41,723 nucleotides of DNA from a virus. Below the pieces are notes generated by a model, which was not told where the DNA came from, made no database searches, and was given only the letters and a program-made list of their open reading frames with translations. Position numbers and translations under genes: made by a program. The DNA is taken from positions 1-41,723 of IMG/VR virus record IMGVR_UViG_3300036652_002526; one strand, given 5' to 3'. Below are positions 1 through 9,609 of this stretch, in pieces (within the stretch, counting starts at the first letter, position 1; every line of letters begins with the position of its first letter).

Positions 1-471
1 GACGGGGCCGCTGGCCGTGACGTCACCCGTTAAAGCAGTCAAATAGTTGCCCGTGGGCTGCTTACCGGCAAGGTCAGATACCAGGTTCGTTACCTGCGAT
101 TCCGCAATGTTCGGGATATCGGCGGGGGAGGCGGTCGCGACGGTGCTGCCATTGCCCTTGAGGAGGCCGTTGAGTGTCGTCGCGGTGGTATTAGAGACGC
201 TGTTTGGCCCTGCGGGACCAGTCGCGCCAGTCGCGCCAGTCGCACCAGTGGACCCCGTGGGACCGGTTGGGCCAATGGCGCCGGTTAGCCCCTGCGGTCC
301 GGTGGGCCCAGTCGCGCCCGTGGCGCCAACCGGGCCAGTCGGACCCGGTGGGCCCGTGAGGACAGCAGTCGCGAGCACTTGCGCCTCGGAAACGCTCGTC
401 ACGCTCACGCTGCCAGATTCGGAGAGCTCCGTCAGGTCAGCCGCGATGGTGATCATGCTCGTGGGTTGCAT
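1..471 (-). CDS. Collagen-like tail fibre, N-terminal part (runs off left edge)
   Basis: Open reading frame starting at ATG 471 and open at base 1 (157 codons seen). After an N-terminal segment of about 40 residues there is a run of Gly-X-Y triplets ([18 protein letters not shown] and similar, about residues 40-85), typical of phage fibre stalks that form collagen-like trimers. Next come a linker ([15 protein letters not shown]) and a module [17 protein letters not shown] that recurs at the right edge of the window. The start overlaps the upstream stop as TAATG, so it is translationally coupled to the 126-aa gene. The frame matches that of the 1055-residue tailspike at the right edge through a 126-bp exact repeat, so this is probably the N-terminus of that same giant fibre. 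Role inferred: virion-attached stalk of the receptor-binding fibre. Confidence 0.8.
   Translation of the reverse strand, partial: MQPTSMITIAADLTELSESGSVSVTSVSEAQVLATAVLTGPPGPTGPVGATGATGPTGPQGLTGAIGPTGPTGSTGATGATGATGPAGPNSVSNTTATTLNGLLKGNGSTVATASPADIPNIAESQVTNLVSDLAGKQPTGNYLTALTGDVTASGPV
3..128. repeat. 126-bp direct repeat, left copy (also 41595-41720)
   Basis: Bases 3-128 are identical to 41595-41720. Identity stops inside both window ends: bases 1-2 and 41721-41723 do not match the other copy's flanks. This is therefore not a simple end overlap of a circular contig. Both copies are read in the same frame on the minus strand and encode a fibre module ([20 protein letters not shown], then [19 protein letters not shown]). 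Confidence 0.95.
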
Positions 472-851
472 TACGACGTGCTCAGGTTATAATCCGCGTC
501 GACGCCGAGCGTGCCGCGCAACACCGTAAAGATGCGGCGGTTGCTGCCGGACAGATCGTTACTCAGCTGCACGTCCCAGTAGTACGTGGTTCCGGGCGCC
601 AGCTTACTCGTGTCGTTATTGGCAACACCGTTGCAGAGTTGAAAGTTGAGAATGCCAGTCGAGTCTCCGGGCGCGCTGACCTGGATCACGGGCGTGTCAC
701 CGGTCACGGGTGTCTGGCTGGCAGTGACGGTAAAGGTCGTGTTGTAGCCGGTCAGATTGGCCGGGTTGCCGTTGACGGTCAATGGCACCTGCAGCAAGGG
801 CGTGTCGCCGCGGATAAGGTTATTGGGGAATTTCGTCAGCTTATTGGCCAT
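471..851 (-). CDS. Small virion protein, fibre-associated (Ig-like/BppU-like)
   Basis: 126 aa, ATG at 851. The N-terminus ([16 protein letters not shown], then [11 protein letters not shown]) has the strand pattern of the small beta-sandwich domains found at the base of phage fibres and in BppU-type upper baseplate proteins. No membrane segment or signal peptide is visible. The stop overlaps the start of the collagen-like fibre gene (TAATG), and the gene lies 14 bp after the 62-aa gene, so it belongs to the late operon. The assignment rests on strand pattern and position only; a baseplate or adaptor role is inference. Confidence 0.55.
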   Translation of the reverse strand: MANKLTKFPNNLIRGDTPLLQVPLTVNGNPANLTGYNTTFTVTASQTPVTGDTPVIQVSAPGDSTGILNFQLCNGVANNDTSKLAPGTTYYWDVQLSNDLSGSNRRIFTVLRGTLGVDADYNLSTS

Positions 852-865
852 GGCAGGGGATTAGC

Positions 866-1054
866 TTATTTCTTGTTCCAAGACGCCGCGTTACGAGCAA
901 AATTAGCCTTCTTCTTCGCCGCGGGGGAGGCGTTCGGATTCGCCAGGACGGAGCTGGCCTCGCCTTGGATGCTCTTGCCGGCGCGTTTCGCCATACGCGT
1001 GAACGAGCCCTTCGCGGACTTCTTGATGTGGATGCCTGATTTCTTCGCTGCCAT
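866..1054 (-). CDS. Small basic virion-associated protein
   Basis: 62 aa, very rich in Lys and Ala. The N-terminal GIHIKKSAKGSF and C-terminal SPAAKKKANFARNAASW match a small protein often encoded among phage structural genes (IHIKxSxKG... KxxxARNAxxW, recalled). A good ribosome site (AAGGGG, 7 nt before the ATG at 1054) supports the start. It sits between the collar fibre and the fibre-base protein. The function is unknown; the basic character would suit DNA or scaffold contact in the virion. Confidence 0.65.
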   Translation of the reverse strand: MAAKKSGIHIKKSAKGSFTRMAKRAGKSIQGEASSVLANPNASPAAKKKANFARNAASWNKK

Positions 1055-1065
1055 ATGGATTCCCC

Positions 1066-2022
1066 TTATGTCTTAATGATGTAATTGATCGTCTGGTATG
1101 GCTGCAGGTTGTTGTGGGCCGTTCCGCCGCCGCTGTTCTGAATGCTGATACCCGTCCCCGCGCTATTCGTGTTCTGATTGCCCCAAGTAATCTGCTGGTA
1201 GCCGCTGACCTGGGCCGTCGTATTCGTCGAGCTGCCCGCGAAGACGTTGTTGGGAACCACGTGCGCGTGGCCCGGATCGGTGACGCCGTGGCCGTGAGCG
1301 GGCATCTCGCTGAGGGTGAGGATGTGGGTCTCTTCGCCGCCGGTCGATCCGAGCGTGGCAAACGTTCCGCTGTTCTTGCCGACCGGGACGCGGCCGCGGA
1401 AGTCAGGAAGATTGAAGGTGGTGGTGCCGTCGCCAGCGCCATAGGCGGTCCCAATTGCGGTAAAGAGCGCGGCATACGTCGCGCGTGAGATCGCCGAGCC
1501 ATCGCAGAGCATGAAGCCAGACGGTGAGCTGGCGCCGCCAAAGGGCAGAATAGAACCGGCAGGTATCAGGCCGCCGCCGGAAACCGTTAGCGAGCCGCCG
1601 ATCGTAACGTTGCCGGTCGCGGTGAGCGTATCGGTATTGAGGTTGGTATGCGTGCCATCCTGTTTATGCTCGGCGAGCAGCCCTTCCATGAGATCTTCGG
1701 CCCACTGAGCAGTCGGTCCCATCTGCACCACGTCGCCGATGGCATTGCCGGCATCCGCCGCGCCGCCCGTCCGGGCGATATTACTGAGCGTGCCGGTACC
1801 ATCACTGGTGCCGCGCCAGTCCGTTTGGCTGCCGGCGATCTGCTTGCCGTTAGTGTCGACTTTGTAGGTGGAGAATTTGATTCCGGTGCTGGTCGGCCAG
1901 TACTGCTGCGTATCGACGCTGAGGGAGGTCACGCCGGTCGCCCGGGTGGCGGTGACGTGCGCGACGGCGGGGATGCCGCCGTTGGCCGTCTCTGAAAGCT
2001 TATCGTTCGCGCTCGCTGCCAT
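1066..2022 (-). CDS. Tail collar (microcystin-dependent-type) fibre protein
   Basis: 318 aa. The N-terminal 60 residues (TATRATGVTSLSVDTQQYWP) look like a virion-attachment beta domain. The middle contains ATGNVTIGGSLTVSGGG, a triple-helix-like fibre stretch. The C-terminal half is a classic phage tail collar domain: AGSILPFGGASSPSGFMLCD, then TFNLPDFRGRVPVGK, then AHGHGVTDPGHAH and a final YQTINYIIKT. A ribosome site AAAGGAT and a TATAAT hexamer lie just upstream of the ATG at 2022, so it may also have its own promoter. Role: fibre or spike for host contact. The collar-domain call is strong; its place in the virion is inferred from context. Confidence 0.88.
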   Translation of the reverse strand: MAASANDKLSETANGGIPAVAHVTATRATGVTSLSVDTQQYWPTSTGIKFSTYKVDTNGKQIAGSQTDWRGTSDGTGTLSNIARTGGAADAGNAIGDVVQMGPTAQWAEDLMEGLLAEHKQDGTHTNLNTDTLTATGNVTIGGSLTVSGGGLIPAGSILPFGGASSPSGFMLCDGSAISRATYAALFTAIGTAYGAGDGTTTFNLPDFRGRVPVGKNSGTFATLGSTGGEETHILTLSEMPAHGHGVTDPGHAHVVPNNVFAGSSTNTTAQVSGYQQITWGNQNTNSAGTGISIQNSGGGTAHNNLQPYQTINYIIKT

Positions 2023-2067
2023 TGTTATCCTTTATTATACATATCGCTTATGTTTTACCAACCTGCC

Positions 2068-4062
2068 TTAGATATCCCGGTTGCCGGTGATGACGAATTC
2101 GGCAACCACATTATCCAGCTCGTAATCCGTCCCGGCGGCGGTGCTGTTCCAGTCGTATTCGAAATAGCGCAGCTCCTCGTTCACGTCGATAATCAGGTCC
2201 TGGCTAACGTTGATAATCTGCTGCGGCACCGCGATGACCTGGCTCCAGGCGTTATTCGACCAGGGCTGCTCGCTCCAGCCGGTAATCGTCTGCTCGCTGT
2301 TGGTCGTCAGCGACCCATTGAAGCTGTAAGGCTGCTTCTGAAACTCACCGCCGACGTTGACATTGATCGTGCCGACCGGATGCAGGAAGGTAAAGACCAC
2401 TTTGAGCAGCTTGGCGCAGGTGCGCTCATCCTTGGCGAAGAAGAGGCGACCGCTGCTGCCGCTCGTCGAAAAGGCGGCGCCGTTATTGACGGTGTACTGC
2501 TGATACGAGAATTCAAAGATCTGATTGTTCGAGAGCACGCAGAAATGGCTCTGACCGTCGCCGCCTTCGGCCACGGTGTTGCTGTTGTAGTGCATGAGCC
2601 ACGCGGCGGCAACATTCCACGGTTTCATCCAAGCGCCGCCGCGGTCAATATCGAGCACCCAGATCTGGTTATTCGTGCTACTGCCGACCGGCAACGCCCA
2701 GTAGAGCCGCCCGTTGTCCAAATCGCTGGCGCAGCCGCTCATCGCTTCCAGGTTCAGGCTAGGGATATCCGTTTGAATGGTATTGCTGACGCGGCGGGTC
2801 GAGATAATCGTCTGGATCTGCGGGATCGTGCCGTCCGTCTTGAAACCATCGATCGACGGGTAGTAATTCGTGTCGTTGTAATAGAGAATGCCGTCCGGCG
2901 AGCAGGTGCCGTCGAGACCGCTCTCCTCCGTGACGTCAAAGAAGTTTACCGTCTGCGCCCCGACGGTGATCGAGTCAGGCGTGAGCGTGAAGCGCTTACC
3001 CCGGCCGTTCGTGCCCTGGCAGTAGCAGACGATCGCCGGAGCGCCACCGTTGCCACGGAACGGGCGCACGCGGACCGGCACCTCTTTGCCGCCGTTATTG
3101 ACCGGGATCGTGGTGCCGCCATTCGCCGGAGAGAAATCCAGTTGGTAAGGATACGTGCCGCCGGCAACCACCATATACGGATTATTCTTGATGCCGGTCA
3201 GAAACACCTGGCTGTTCACCACGTCACCGCGGGTCGCGGCCGGCCCGGCCGTGCTGTCGACGAGCGGGTAGGGCCGCGTCGTATCCTGGTAGGCGCTGCC
3301 ATTGTCGGTATAGGTGGTACCGGTCAGGCCCGAAGCGATCAGGAATTCGGTGCCGACGCCACCAACGCCCATGTAGACATCGTAGCCGGCCGCGCCCGCG
3401 ACGGCCGGCCAGCCGATCTGGAGGCTCTGCGTACTGGCGTTCCAGAGGTCGCGGTCGGTACTGACGGTCACCGAGAGCACAGCTGAGGCGATGCTCTCAC
3501 CGACCGTGCTATTCGCGCTGACGCGATAGGTAATCGTGAAGGTGGTCCCGGTCAGGCCGGTGTTCGTCGTGAGCGTTGGGGCCGTCGGCGTGGTCAGGGC
3601 GGTATATGGCACGATGACCTGGGTAGCAATGTCGTAATAGCTGAGCGTGTCGGTGCCGTTCATCACCAGCACTTTGTTGCCGATCTGGACAAAGTGGGCC
3701 AGTGCGGTGGTGTTATACGTCTTGCCGGAGACAGCCGTCCAGGCTCCGAGGTCTTTGGAGGTATAGACTTTGGCGACGCCCGAGACCACCTGCATGCACG
3801 TGCGGTAATTCAGGATCGGCACGACCGTCGTATCGCGGTACTCGTAAATCTCGCCTAAGACCGTTCCAACCGGCTGGGTGCCGTAGAGGATCAGGGAGGG
3901 CATGGGCCGGATCGTATCATTCTGCGTCAGCAGGACATTGCCGGAGCTCACCAGGCCGTTCACCGGCGTCCGCGGATCGTTCCAGGCGGTCACGACGCCG
4001 TTCTGCCAGGCTTTGACGCTGATCGTCTGAACGACCGCCGGTTTCAGCCCGCTTAGAGCCAT
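2068..4062 (-). CDS. Tail tubular/stopper-like structural protein
   Basis: 664 aa, dominated by beta strands, Tyr and Trp, without membrane segments or low-complexity regions. It begins MALSGLKPAVVQTISVKAWQ and includes AGYDVYMGVGGVGTEFLIA, a fibronectin-like strand pattern around residues 190-260. Size, composition and position (after the 238-aa connector gene, before the collar fibre) match the T7 gp12-like nozzle or tail tubular B-like proteins of short-tailed phages. The start overlaps the end of the 238-aa gene by 10 bp. The function is inferred from position; no catalytic motif is seen. Confidence 0.55.
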   Translation of the reverse strand: MALSGLKPAVVQTISVKAWQNGVVTAWNDPRTPVNGLVSSGNVLLTQNDTIRPMPSLILYGTQPVGTVLGEIYEYRDTTVVPILNYRTCMQVVSGVAKVYTSKDLGAWTAVSGKTYNTTALAHFVQIGNKVLVMNGTDTLSYYDIATQVIVPYTALTTPTAPTLTTNTGLTGTTFTITYRVSANSTVGESIASAVLSVTVSTDRDLWNASTQSLQIGWPAVAGAAGYDVYMGVGGVGTEFLIASGLTGTTYTDNGSAYQDTTRPYPLVDSTAGPAATRGDVVNSQVFLTGIKNNPYMVVAGGTYPYQLDFSPANGGTTIPVNNGGKEVPVRVRPFRGNGGAPAIVCYCQGTNGRGKRFTLTPDSITVGAQTVNFFDVTEESGLDGTCSPDGILYYNDTNYYPSIDGFKTDGTIPQIQTIISTRRVSNTIQTDIPSLNLEAMSGCASDLDNGRLYWALPVGSSTNNQIWVLDIDRGGAWMKPWNVAAAWLMHYNSNTVAEGGDGQSHFCVLSNNQIFEFSYQQYTVNNGAAFSTSGSSGRLFFAKDERTCAKLLKVVFTFLHPVGTINVNVGGEFQKQPYSFNGSLTTNSEQTITGWSEQPWSNNAWSQVIAVPQQIINVSQDLIIDVNEELRYFEYDWNSTAAGTDYELDNVVAEFVITGNRDI

Positions 4063-4769
4063 CCGTTATCCCCGTAGTCGTGGCCACTGTAGTAGTCTTC
4101 CCAGAGGTAGCCGCTGAAGGGTTGCCAGTTGGCGGCCATCGTGTTCGCCTGGGCCTCATTGTCGGCCAGCATGCCGGCCATGATCTGATCGGCCTCGGCT
4201 TTAATAATCGGCGCGATGTCTTTGCGCAGGATGTCGTGCAGCGCCACGTCATAAGCGACCACGGCGACGAGCCAGTTTGGGTCATCGACCGGCACGACAT
4301 CATCAGCGGCCGCCAATTGCGTGGGATACCCGTATATTGGCGCGTAGAGCTTGCCGTTGTATTCCGCGTCGCTCGTCGTGAAGGCCTGAGCGAATTTGAT
4401 GCTGCCGCCGATCCGGGCGCAGACGTTGCGGTCACGGTAGCGCACCAGCTGATCGGCCGGGATGAGCGTGTAATCCGTGTAATTGATGCCGTCCGCGTGG
4501 AGGATGCGCACCGGATCGCCGGTTTCCTGGCTAAGTTTACGGACTTCGGTGTTGTCGAAGTCAAAGGTATCGGTAGCGCTGACGGTGCCGATGAGATAGG
4601 TCGGATTGTAGAGGCCAGCCCAATCGACGCCGATTTGGCTGGCCCAGCTGTTGATGTAGTAATTGCCGAGCGTCAGCAGATAGGTCCACTTGGTGCTGTT
4701 GACCGGATCAGTGAACGGCGTGCCCTCGGCTTTGACCCACGCTTGGGAAATGAAGTCTGTCGTTGTCAT
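4053..4769 (-). CDS. Head-tail adaptor / tail tubular A-like protein
   Basis: 238 aa, ATG at 4769 with ribosome site AAGGGAG 9 nt upstream. Mostly helical, with aromatic-rich turns (WTYLLTLGNYYINSWASQIG) and a C-terminal WEDYYSGHDYGDNGW. Length and position between the internal-virion genes and the large tail protein resemble tail tubular A/adaptor proteins of podoviruses. Last of the head-proximal genes before tail fibres. The identity is positional inference. Confidence 0.5.
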   Translation of the reverse strand: MTTTDFISQAWVKAEGTPFTDPVNSTKWTYLLTLGNYYINSWASQIGVDWAGLYNPTYLIGTVSATDTFDFDNTEVRKLSQETGDPVRILHADGINYTDYTLIPADQLVRYRDRNVCARIGGSIKFAQAFTTSDAEYNGKLYAPIYGYPTQLAAADDVVPVDDPNWLVAVVAYDVALHDILRKDIAPIIKAEADQIMAGMLADNEAQANTMAANWQPFSGYLWEDYYSGHDYGDNGWL

Positions 4770-4804
4770 ATGCTGCTTACTCCCTTCATCCTACCATAAT
4801 CGGC

Positions 4805-7800
4805 TTATGCTTTTACCTTGTGGACGGTCACTCTCGGGGCCTTCGGAGCGTAGCTCTTGAATTTCGGCGCTTTGAACGCGCTCTTCGGGCTGGTCAGTTT
4901 GCCAACGGTAATTTTGGGCGCTTTGACGGTGAAATCACCCGTCTTAAACTTCGGGATAGCCCGGAGCTTCATCTTGCCGCTACTCCTGCCAGAACCGCTG
5001 GTGATCACGCCATTCTTGAATTTCAAGGTGGTTGACAAACCGCTGTCGTAGAGCTGGTTGTCGAGCTGAATAAGTTGGTCCGTCACCGTAGACGCCTGAT
5101 TCGGGTTGGCCGTTAAATAGTTGCTAATCTCCGCCTTGCTCATACCGTATAATTCACTAACTTGCTTGCTGTAACCGCTCGTGACCGCTTCTTTGGCCAG
5201 CGAGTTTTGCCGCGTGAACTGCTGCACGCTGTCATATTTGCCGTTGAGCGCGTCATTGTTATACGTCGCCAAGTTGTACTGGTATTTGTTCTTGGGATCA
5301 TTCAGATATTTCGTTTTATCAGCCGAGGTCATGCCCGCGACTTTGGTCAGGATGCCCTTGCTCTGGGCATCAATGTTCGGGGCAAGGTTGAGACCCGGTA
5401 TGGTGATGTCCTTGCCGAGCGATTGCGGGTTCAGGATAGCCGCCTTGTCCGTGCTCGTCAGCGTCTTCGGATTATCATTGAGGATGGCGACTTTAGCGGC
5501 GGTGCGCGCGCCCGTAATGATGTCATTGATTTGGCTCGTCTTCTGGGCATCGGTCAGCTTCTGGTAATCCGGGTTCTGGAGCAGGTTAGTGATACCCTGG
5601 TGAATGATCGGGCCGCTGTTGGCGATATACTGGTTCATCTGGGTAGGGGTGAGCGTCGTCTTCTGACCGTTGACGGTCATTGATTTCTGGGGAGCCGCGA
5701 AGGCCGGGGCGTTCTGACTGCCCCCAGCCGTGTAAAGGCGCTGCAGCTCCTGCGTGGCCGGATCATTCTGGTTGCGGGCGTCGAGCGAATAGAAGGGATT
5801 GACGGTTTGCATCGCGCCGCTCAGGAGCGGTACTTTGCCACTATTGCCGGACGAGACCGAATTGCCGAACGTATCCAGTTGCGCCGGCTGCGTTGCCTGG
5901 CGCACACCGGGGATCTTGCTTTCAAGGGTGCCGGGGATACTTGGATTATAGGCCCGCTGCGTAGCATCTGTGCCGCGAGCAATTTGCGAGGAAGCGGCCG
6001 GGATAATCGAACCGACCGTGCTATCGAGGAAGGTCTGCGCGTAGCGAGTCGGGTCATTCACCGCGTTCGCAACGCCGGATATGCCCTTTAAGTACGGCTG
6101 CGAAGCCAGCACCTTGCCGCCAGCGGCGCCGGACTGCACGAGCGAGGTGGGTATATTCTTGCCCTGTGCCTGGGCATTGGCGAAACCACCGCCTAAGCCG
6201 AGTGTAATGCCGGCGGGGCCCATCGCGTTCAAGCTAATCCATTTGCCGCCCTTATACGTAGTCGTACCATCAGCGCTCTTGCTGACTTTGCCGCCGACAT
6301 AGACAGAATTTGATTGTTTGCCTTCCGCGGTCCAGAGCGCCTTTTCTTTCGGGTCATTCGGAGCCTGAAGCGTCATGCGACCGCCATTCATGAGCTCGTA
6401 TCCCGTCACGGCGATACCGGTCCCCGTGATAGAACGGCCGACGTGCTGAGAGAACGCCCGTTGGTCAAAGTTACCGCGGCGGATACCATTAATCACGTCG
6501 CCCGCGGCTTTGCCGAGGCCAAGGGGCGTCCAATCGACGAGGCCTTTGGTGCCGATGGCGCCCGGGATACGGGTGAAGGGCGCGAGAATGGTCCCGACGG
6601 GGGCGCCTCCAGGTTTCCAGTTCTGAATTGCTTTCGCGCCCTGACCGAGCGCGCTCTTCTGCTGGTTCGTGAAATGCTCCGCCTCATTCTGAGCCGTCTG
6701 CAATGCTTCTTTGCTCGGTTTATTCACGAAGTTCTTGATAAAGGTGTCGGCTTGAGCGCCCTTGAGGTTCTGGTTCAGCGCTTCGGCGCGGGCCTGGGAT
6801 TGGAGCGACATTTCGTATTCCGCGCTGAAATTGGGCTTGGCCAGTGAACCATGGAGACGGGTAGGCGCTGCTTCATACGGTGTCATGCGCGAGCTTTGTC
6901 CAAGCTTTTGTTCGAAACCGCCGGTACCGGGCACATCCAGGCCCGTCGTCAGCTTCGTGCCGGCAGCTTTTGCCCCTTTCACATAACCCGCAACACCGGC
7001 CTTCAGGTCAGTTGGGTTAAAGACATAGCCACGTTTGCCAGTGACCAGCGACGTCAGCGCGTCAACCCCGGCGGAGACGGGTTTCGAAGCTAACTCGAGC
7101 GGCAAGGTGATGCCATGCGACACCGCGACTTTCGCCGCCGTCTCCGGGCCGGTGAGCAGCCCGGCGCGCCAGATGCCAATCCCGGCTGCACCTTTGCCGC
7201 GCGGGATCTGCTTGTTCACCGTGTCGACGAACTTCTGGTAGGCCAAGCTCTGCTGATCAGCCTGCGACCGAGGCAACGTGCCGGTTTTGACACCGCCCTG
7301 TTTGTCGGGTTTGATGCCATTCTTATCGAGCGTCTGCTTGTACTCGCCGATCGCGTTATTGAGCGTGTCGAGGACTTTGCCCTGGACTTTGACACCGCCC
7401 TTCTGCAAGGCCTTCGTCGCCGAGTAGAGCATCCCTTCAGGTGACTGAGCGGCGAGCGCCGCGCCCGCCTGGATCTGCTGGCCAGCGGCCGTGTGGTGCT
7501 GGGACAATTTGCCATAAATGTCGGACGCGGTGGCCTTATCCGCCGTATCGCCCGTCTGCTGGAGACGATTGGCGACTTCATGGGCATTAAAGACATCCTG
7601 ACGGGTGATCGCGCCCGGTTTCGTGTCGTTCAGCACGTTCGTGACGTCTAACGTCGCCTTCGAAAGATTCATCTTGCCGTAGGTCTGCGCGGCCAGATCC
7701 TGGCCAGCCTTCGTCGCCTGCGGCGTATACCTGACATTCTTCTCCTGGGTCAGCTGCTTGGTGAGCGCATCGACTTTATCGGAATTTTGGACCGTCACGT

Positions 7801-8458
7801 TCGCGAACCGTGATGGCTTCGCCCCGGCGGTCGGGTTATCCAGAGCAGCGTTAGTCGGCAAAGCCGGCTTCGTTGGCATGGTGAGGTCGCGGTTTGGCGT
7901 GGATAAGGCTTTGCCGGAGAGCTTGGTGCGGTCGATCCGCGCCGCTGATGCCTCGGCCGCTTTGGCGGCGTCCGCAGCGGCATTGTCAACCGGATTCAGA
8001 CTACCGCCCTCGGTGCTCATGGCGACATTCATAGCGGCGCCCGGATTGTGGCGGACGTCCGTGTTCTGATTGACGTTCTGGACCCATTGCTTGCCCGCGT
8101 GTTGCAGGGCTTGAGAAGCATGTTGCTGCGCCACGTTATTGTTCGTCGCGCGGGCCGCCAGCAGCGACAGGAAATCAGGAACCGCTTTGACCGTAGGGTT
8201 ATTCGTTATCTGCGACTGGACCAGGTTCTCGACCGGCTGCACGATATGCGGCTGGATCACATCCCGGTTGACCATTGAGCCGAGCGCCGTCCCGAAGCGC
8301 TGCACGGGGTTCAGCTGCGGGGTTTGCACGGGACGCACGGGAGCGGCAGGAACAGGCGGGGGTGGCGGGGCTATGGCATTCCGCACGTCATTGACAGCTC
8401 CGCGCCCGAAATTCACGACGTCGTGCTCGACGTTCTGCAGGAACGGCATCAAGGACAT
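4805..8458 (-). CDS. Large internal virion / ejection-type protein
   Basis: 1217 aa, the longest complete gene here. The N-terminus has a proline-rich hinge (IAPPPPPVPAAPVRPVQTPQ) followed by long Ala/Gln/Lys-rich helical regions. Around residues 480-800 it has Gly-rich stretches (GPAGITLGLGGGFANAQAQG) that could insert into membranes. The last 60 residues are strongly basic with KAPK-type repeats (KAPKITV, KAPKFKS, KAPRVTV). No lytic transglycosylase or peptidase motif was recognised. Position between the capsid block and the tail adaptor is typical for internal virion or DNA-ejection proteins of short-tailed phages; a tape-measure protein is the alternative. The start is 4 bp from the stop of the 358-aa gene. 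Confidence 0.55.
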   Translation of the reverse strand: MSLMPFLQNVEHDVVNFGRGAVNDVRNAIAPPPPPVPAAPVRPVQTPQLNPVQRFGTALGSMVNRDVIQPHIVQPVENLVQSQITNNPTVKAVPDFLSLLAARATNNNVAQQHASQALQHAGKQWVQNVNQNTDVRHNPGAAMNVAMSTEGGSLNPVDNAAADAAKAAEASAARIDRTKLSGKALSTPNRDLTMPTKPALPTNAALDNPTAGAKPSRFANVTVQNSDKVDALTKQLTQEKNVRYTPQATKAGQDLAAQTYGKMNLSKATLDVTNVLNDTKPGAITRQDVFNAHEVANRLQQTGDTADKATASDIYGKLSQHHTAAGQQIQAGAALAAQSPEGMLYSATKALQKGGVKVQGKVLDTLNNAIGEYKQTLDKNGIKPDKQGGVKTGTLPRSQADQQSLAYQKFVDTVNKQIPRGKGAAGIGIWRAGLLTGPETAAKVAVSHGITLPLELASKPVSAGVDALTSLVTGKRGYVFNPTDLKAGVAGYVKGAKAAGTKLTTGLDVPGTGGFEQKLGQSSRMTPYEAAPTRLHGSLAKPNFSAEYEMSLQSQARAEALNQNLKGAQADTFIKNFVNKPSKEALQTAQNEAEHFTNQQKSALGQGAKAIQNWKPGGAPVGTILAPFTRIPGAIGTKGLVDWTPLGLGKAAGDVINGIRRGNFDQRAFSQHVGRSITGTGIAVTGYELMNGGRMTLQAPNDPKEKALWTAEGKQSNSVYVGGKVSKSADGTTTYKGGKWISLNAMGPAGITLGLGGGFANAQAQGKNIPTSLVQSGAAGGKVLASQPYLKGISGVANAVNDPTRYAQTFLDSTVGSIIPAASSQIARGTDATQRAYNPSIPGTLESKIPGVRQATQPAQLDTFGNSVSSGNSGKVPLLSGAMQTVNPFYSLDARNQNDPATQELQRLYTAGGSQNAPAFAAPQKSMTVNGQKTTLTPTQMNQYIANSGPIIHQGITNLLQNPDYQKLTDAQKTSQINDIITGARTAAKVAILNDNPKTLTSTDKAAILNPQSLGKDITIPGLNLAPNIDAQSKGILTKVAGMTSADKTKYLNDPKNKYQYNLATYNNDALNGKYDSVQQFTRQNSLAKEAVTSGYSKQVSELYGMSKAEISNYLTANPNQASTVTDQLIQLDNQLYDSGLSTTLKFKNGVITSGSGRSSGKMKLRAIPKFKTGDFTVKAPKITVGKLTSPKSAFKAPKFKSYAPKAPRVTVHKVKA

Positions 8459-8462
8459 CGGG

Positions 8463-9539
8463 CTACCCTGCCAAGGCGTTAGCGTTTTGGCGATTGTTCA
8501 AGAGAAACGCGTATGGAGCGACGCTATCCGTGGCAGCGCTTGCTCCAGGGCGAGTGGCGAGGGCAACCGTACTCGGGTTGGCCGTGTAGCTTGCCAGTGC
8601 TGGCGGCGTATAGGTGACTGGCGCTCGCGCCGCGACCGGCTGTGGATTGCCCAGGGCTGCAGCAGCGGCCATCAGGGCCTTGGCCTGCTCGACATCGGGT
8701 TGCGAGGCCGCCACGCCTGTGCCGCCGGCGGCAGCCGTGCGTTCGTTGGTCAGGGTGGCTAGCGCCGTCAGCAGGTTGGCTTTATTAGTATCAAACTTGG
8801 CCTGGGCGGCATTCACCGCTTGCGTGCGCTGCAGGTCCGCGTTCCGCGTATCCATCGTGTAGGCGTTCTCGGTATTGTTGTAATTGGTATCCAACCCCTG
8901 CTCATTCTGGCCGAAGGTCAGCCCCGCTTGCGCCCGTTGCCCCGTGCCTTGCTTGCCGGCCAGTAGCGCCGCATAGTCTCCGGCGGACTCACCCCCAGCG
9001 CCACGAGCGCCAAGCAGGCGATCAACGCTGGATATAGTATTGCCGGTATTGGTGTTGATGGCGTTTTTCGTGGTGACATAGCCTCGGGCATCCTGGGTTT
9101 TGGCCGTATTGTACGACTGTTTCGTGAGGGCATTCTGCTGGTTCAGGTTGTTCATCGTCGTCTGGTAACTGTTCGCGATGGATGCCAGATCATTATTGTA
9201 CGTCGGCGTCAGGTCGTTGATTTCGGCGTTGGTGGTATCAATGCCCTGATCGTAGGAGCTCAAGTTGGCGCCGTTCCCGGTGCTACTGGTAGCGGTACCG
9301 TCCGTGGTGCTGCCGCTACCAGTAGCTGGCGTATTTGTGTTCGCGCCGAGCACCTGCGGCGTGAGCAAAATCTGGCTGGCCGTGGGCGCGACGGTGAGCT
9401 GGGGATTCGGCGAAGCGACGCCCTGGACCGTCGGCCCGGAGGGAGTTTGAATCCCGGCGGCGGTGCCTTGCAGCACGCTCATCGCCGAGGGCGAGCTGCC
9501 CTGGAAACCGGTCGGATTAGTGGAAACCGTCAGTGCCAT
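8463..9539 (-). CDS. Virion protein, Ala/Asn/Thr-rich (putative internal protein)
   Basis: 358 aa, low sequence complexity at both ends and a predicted helical/coiled-coil middle (NDLASIANSYQTTMNNLNQQ; NTENAYTMDTRNADLQRTQA). Ribosome site AAAGG precedes the ATG at 9539, and a TGCTAGAAT extended -10-like box lies about 15 nt upstream. Directly followed by the 1217-aa protein, as expected for a pair of ejection proteins. No known catalytic motif. The structural assignment rests on position and composition. Confidence 0.5.
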   Translation of the reverse strand: MALTVSTNPTGFQGSSPSAMSVLQGTAAGIQTPSGPTVQGVASPNPQLTVAPTASQILLTPQVLGANTNTPATGSGSTTDGTATSSTGNGANLSSYDQGIDTTNAEINDLTPTYNNDLASIANSYQTTMNNLNQQNALTKQSYNTAKTQDARGYVTTKNAINTNTGNTISSVDRLLGARGAGGESAGDYAALLAGKQGTGQRAQAGLTFGQNEQGLDTNYNNTENAYTMDTRNADLQRTQAVNAAQAKFDTNKANLLTALATLTNERTAAAGGTGVAASQPDVEQAKALMAAAAALGNPQPVAARAPVTYTPPALASYTANPSTVALATRPGASAATDSVAPYAFLLNNRQNANALAG

Positions 9540-9609
9540 AGTGGTTATGCCTTTATTCTAGCAAACATTAGTGGATAAAGGGGCAGCGAGAGACGCCGCC
9601 CCGAAAGAA

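Noticed and set aside
1-128. Terminal repeat as a plain circular-contig overlap
   Set aside because: The identity stops 2-3 bases before each contig end, so the copies are distinct; described as an intragenic repeat instead.
40-530. Plus-strand Pro/Val-rich 160-codon ORF
   Set aside because: Reverse reading of the collagen-like repeats; an artefact of the Gly-X-Y codons.
2050-3486. 478-codon plus-strand ORF
   Set aside because: Antisense to the 664-aa tail gene, no ribosome site or recognisable domain.
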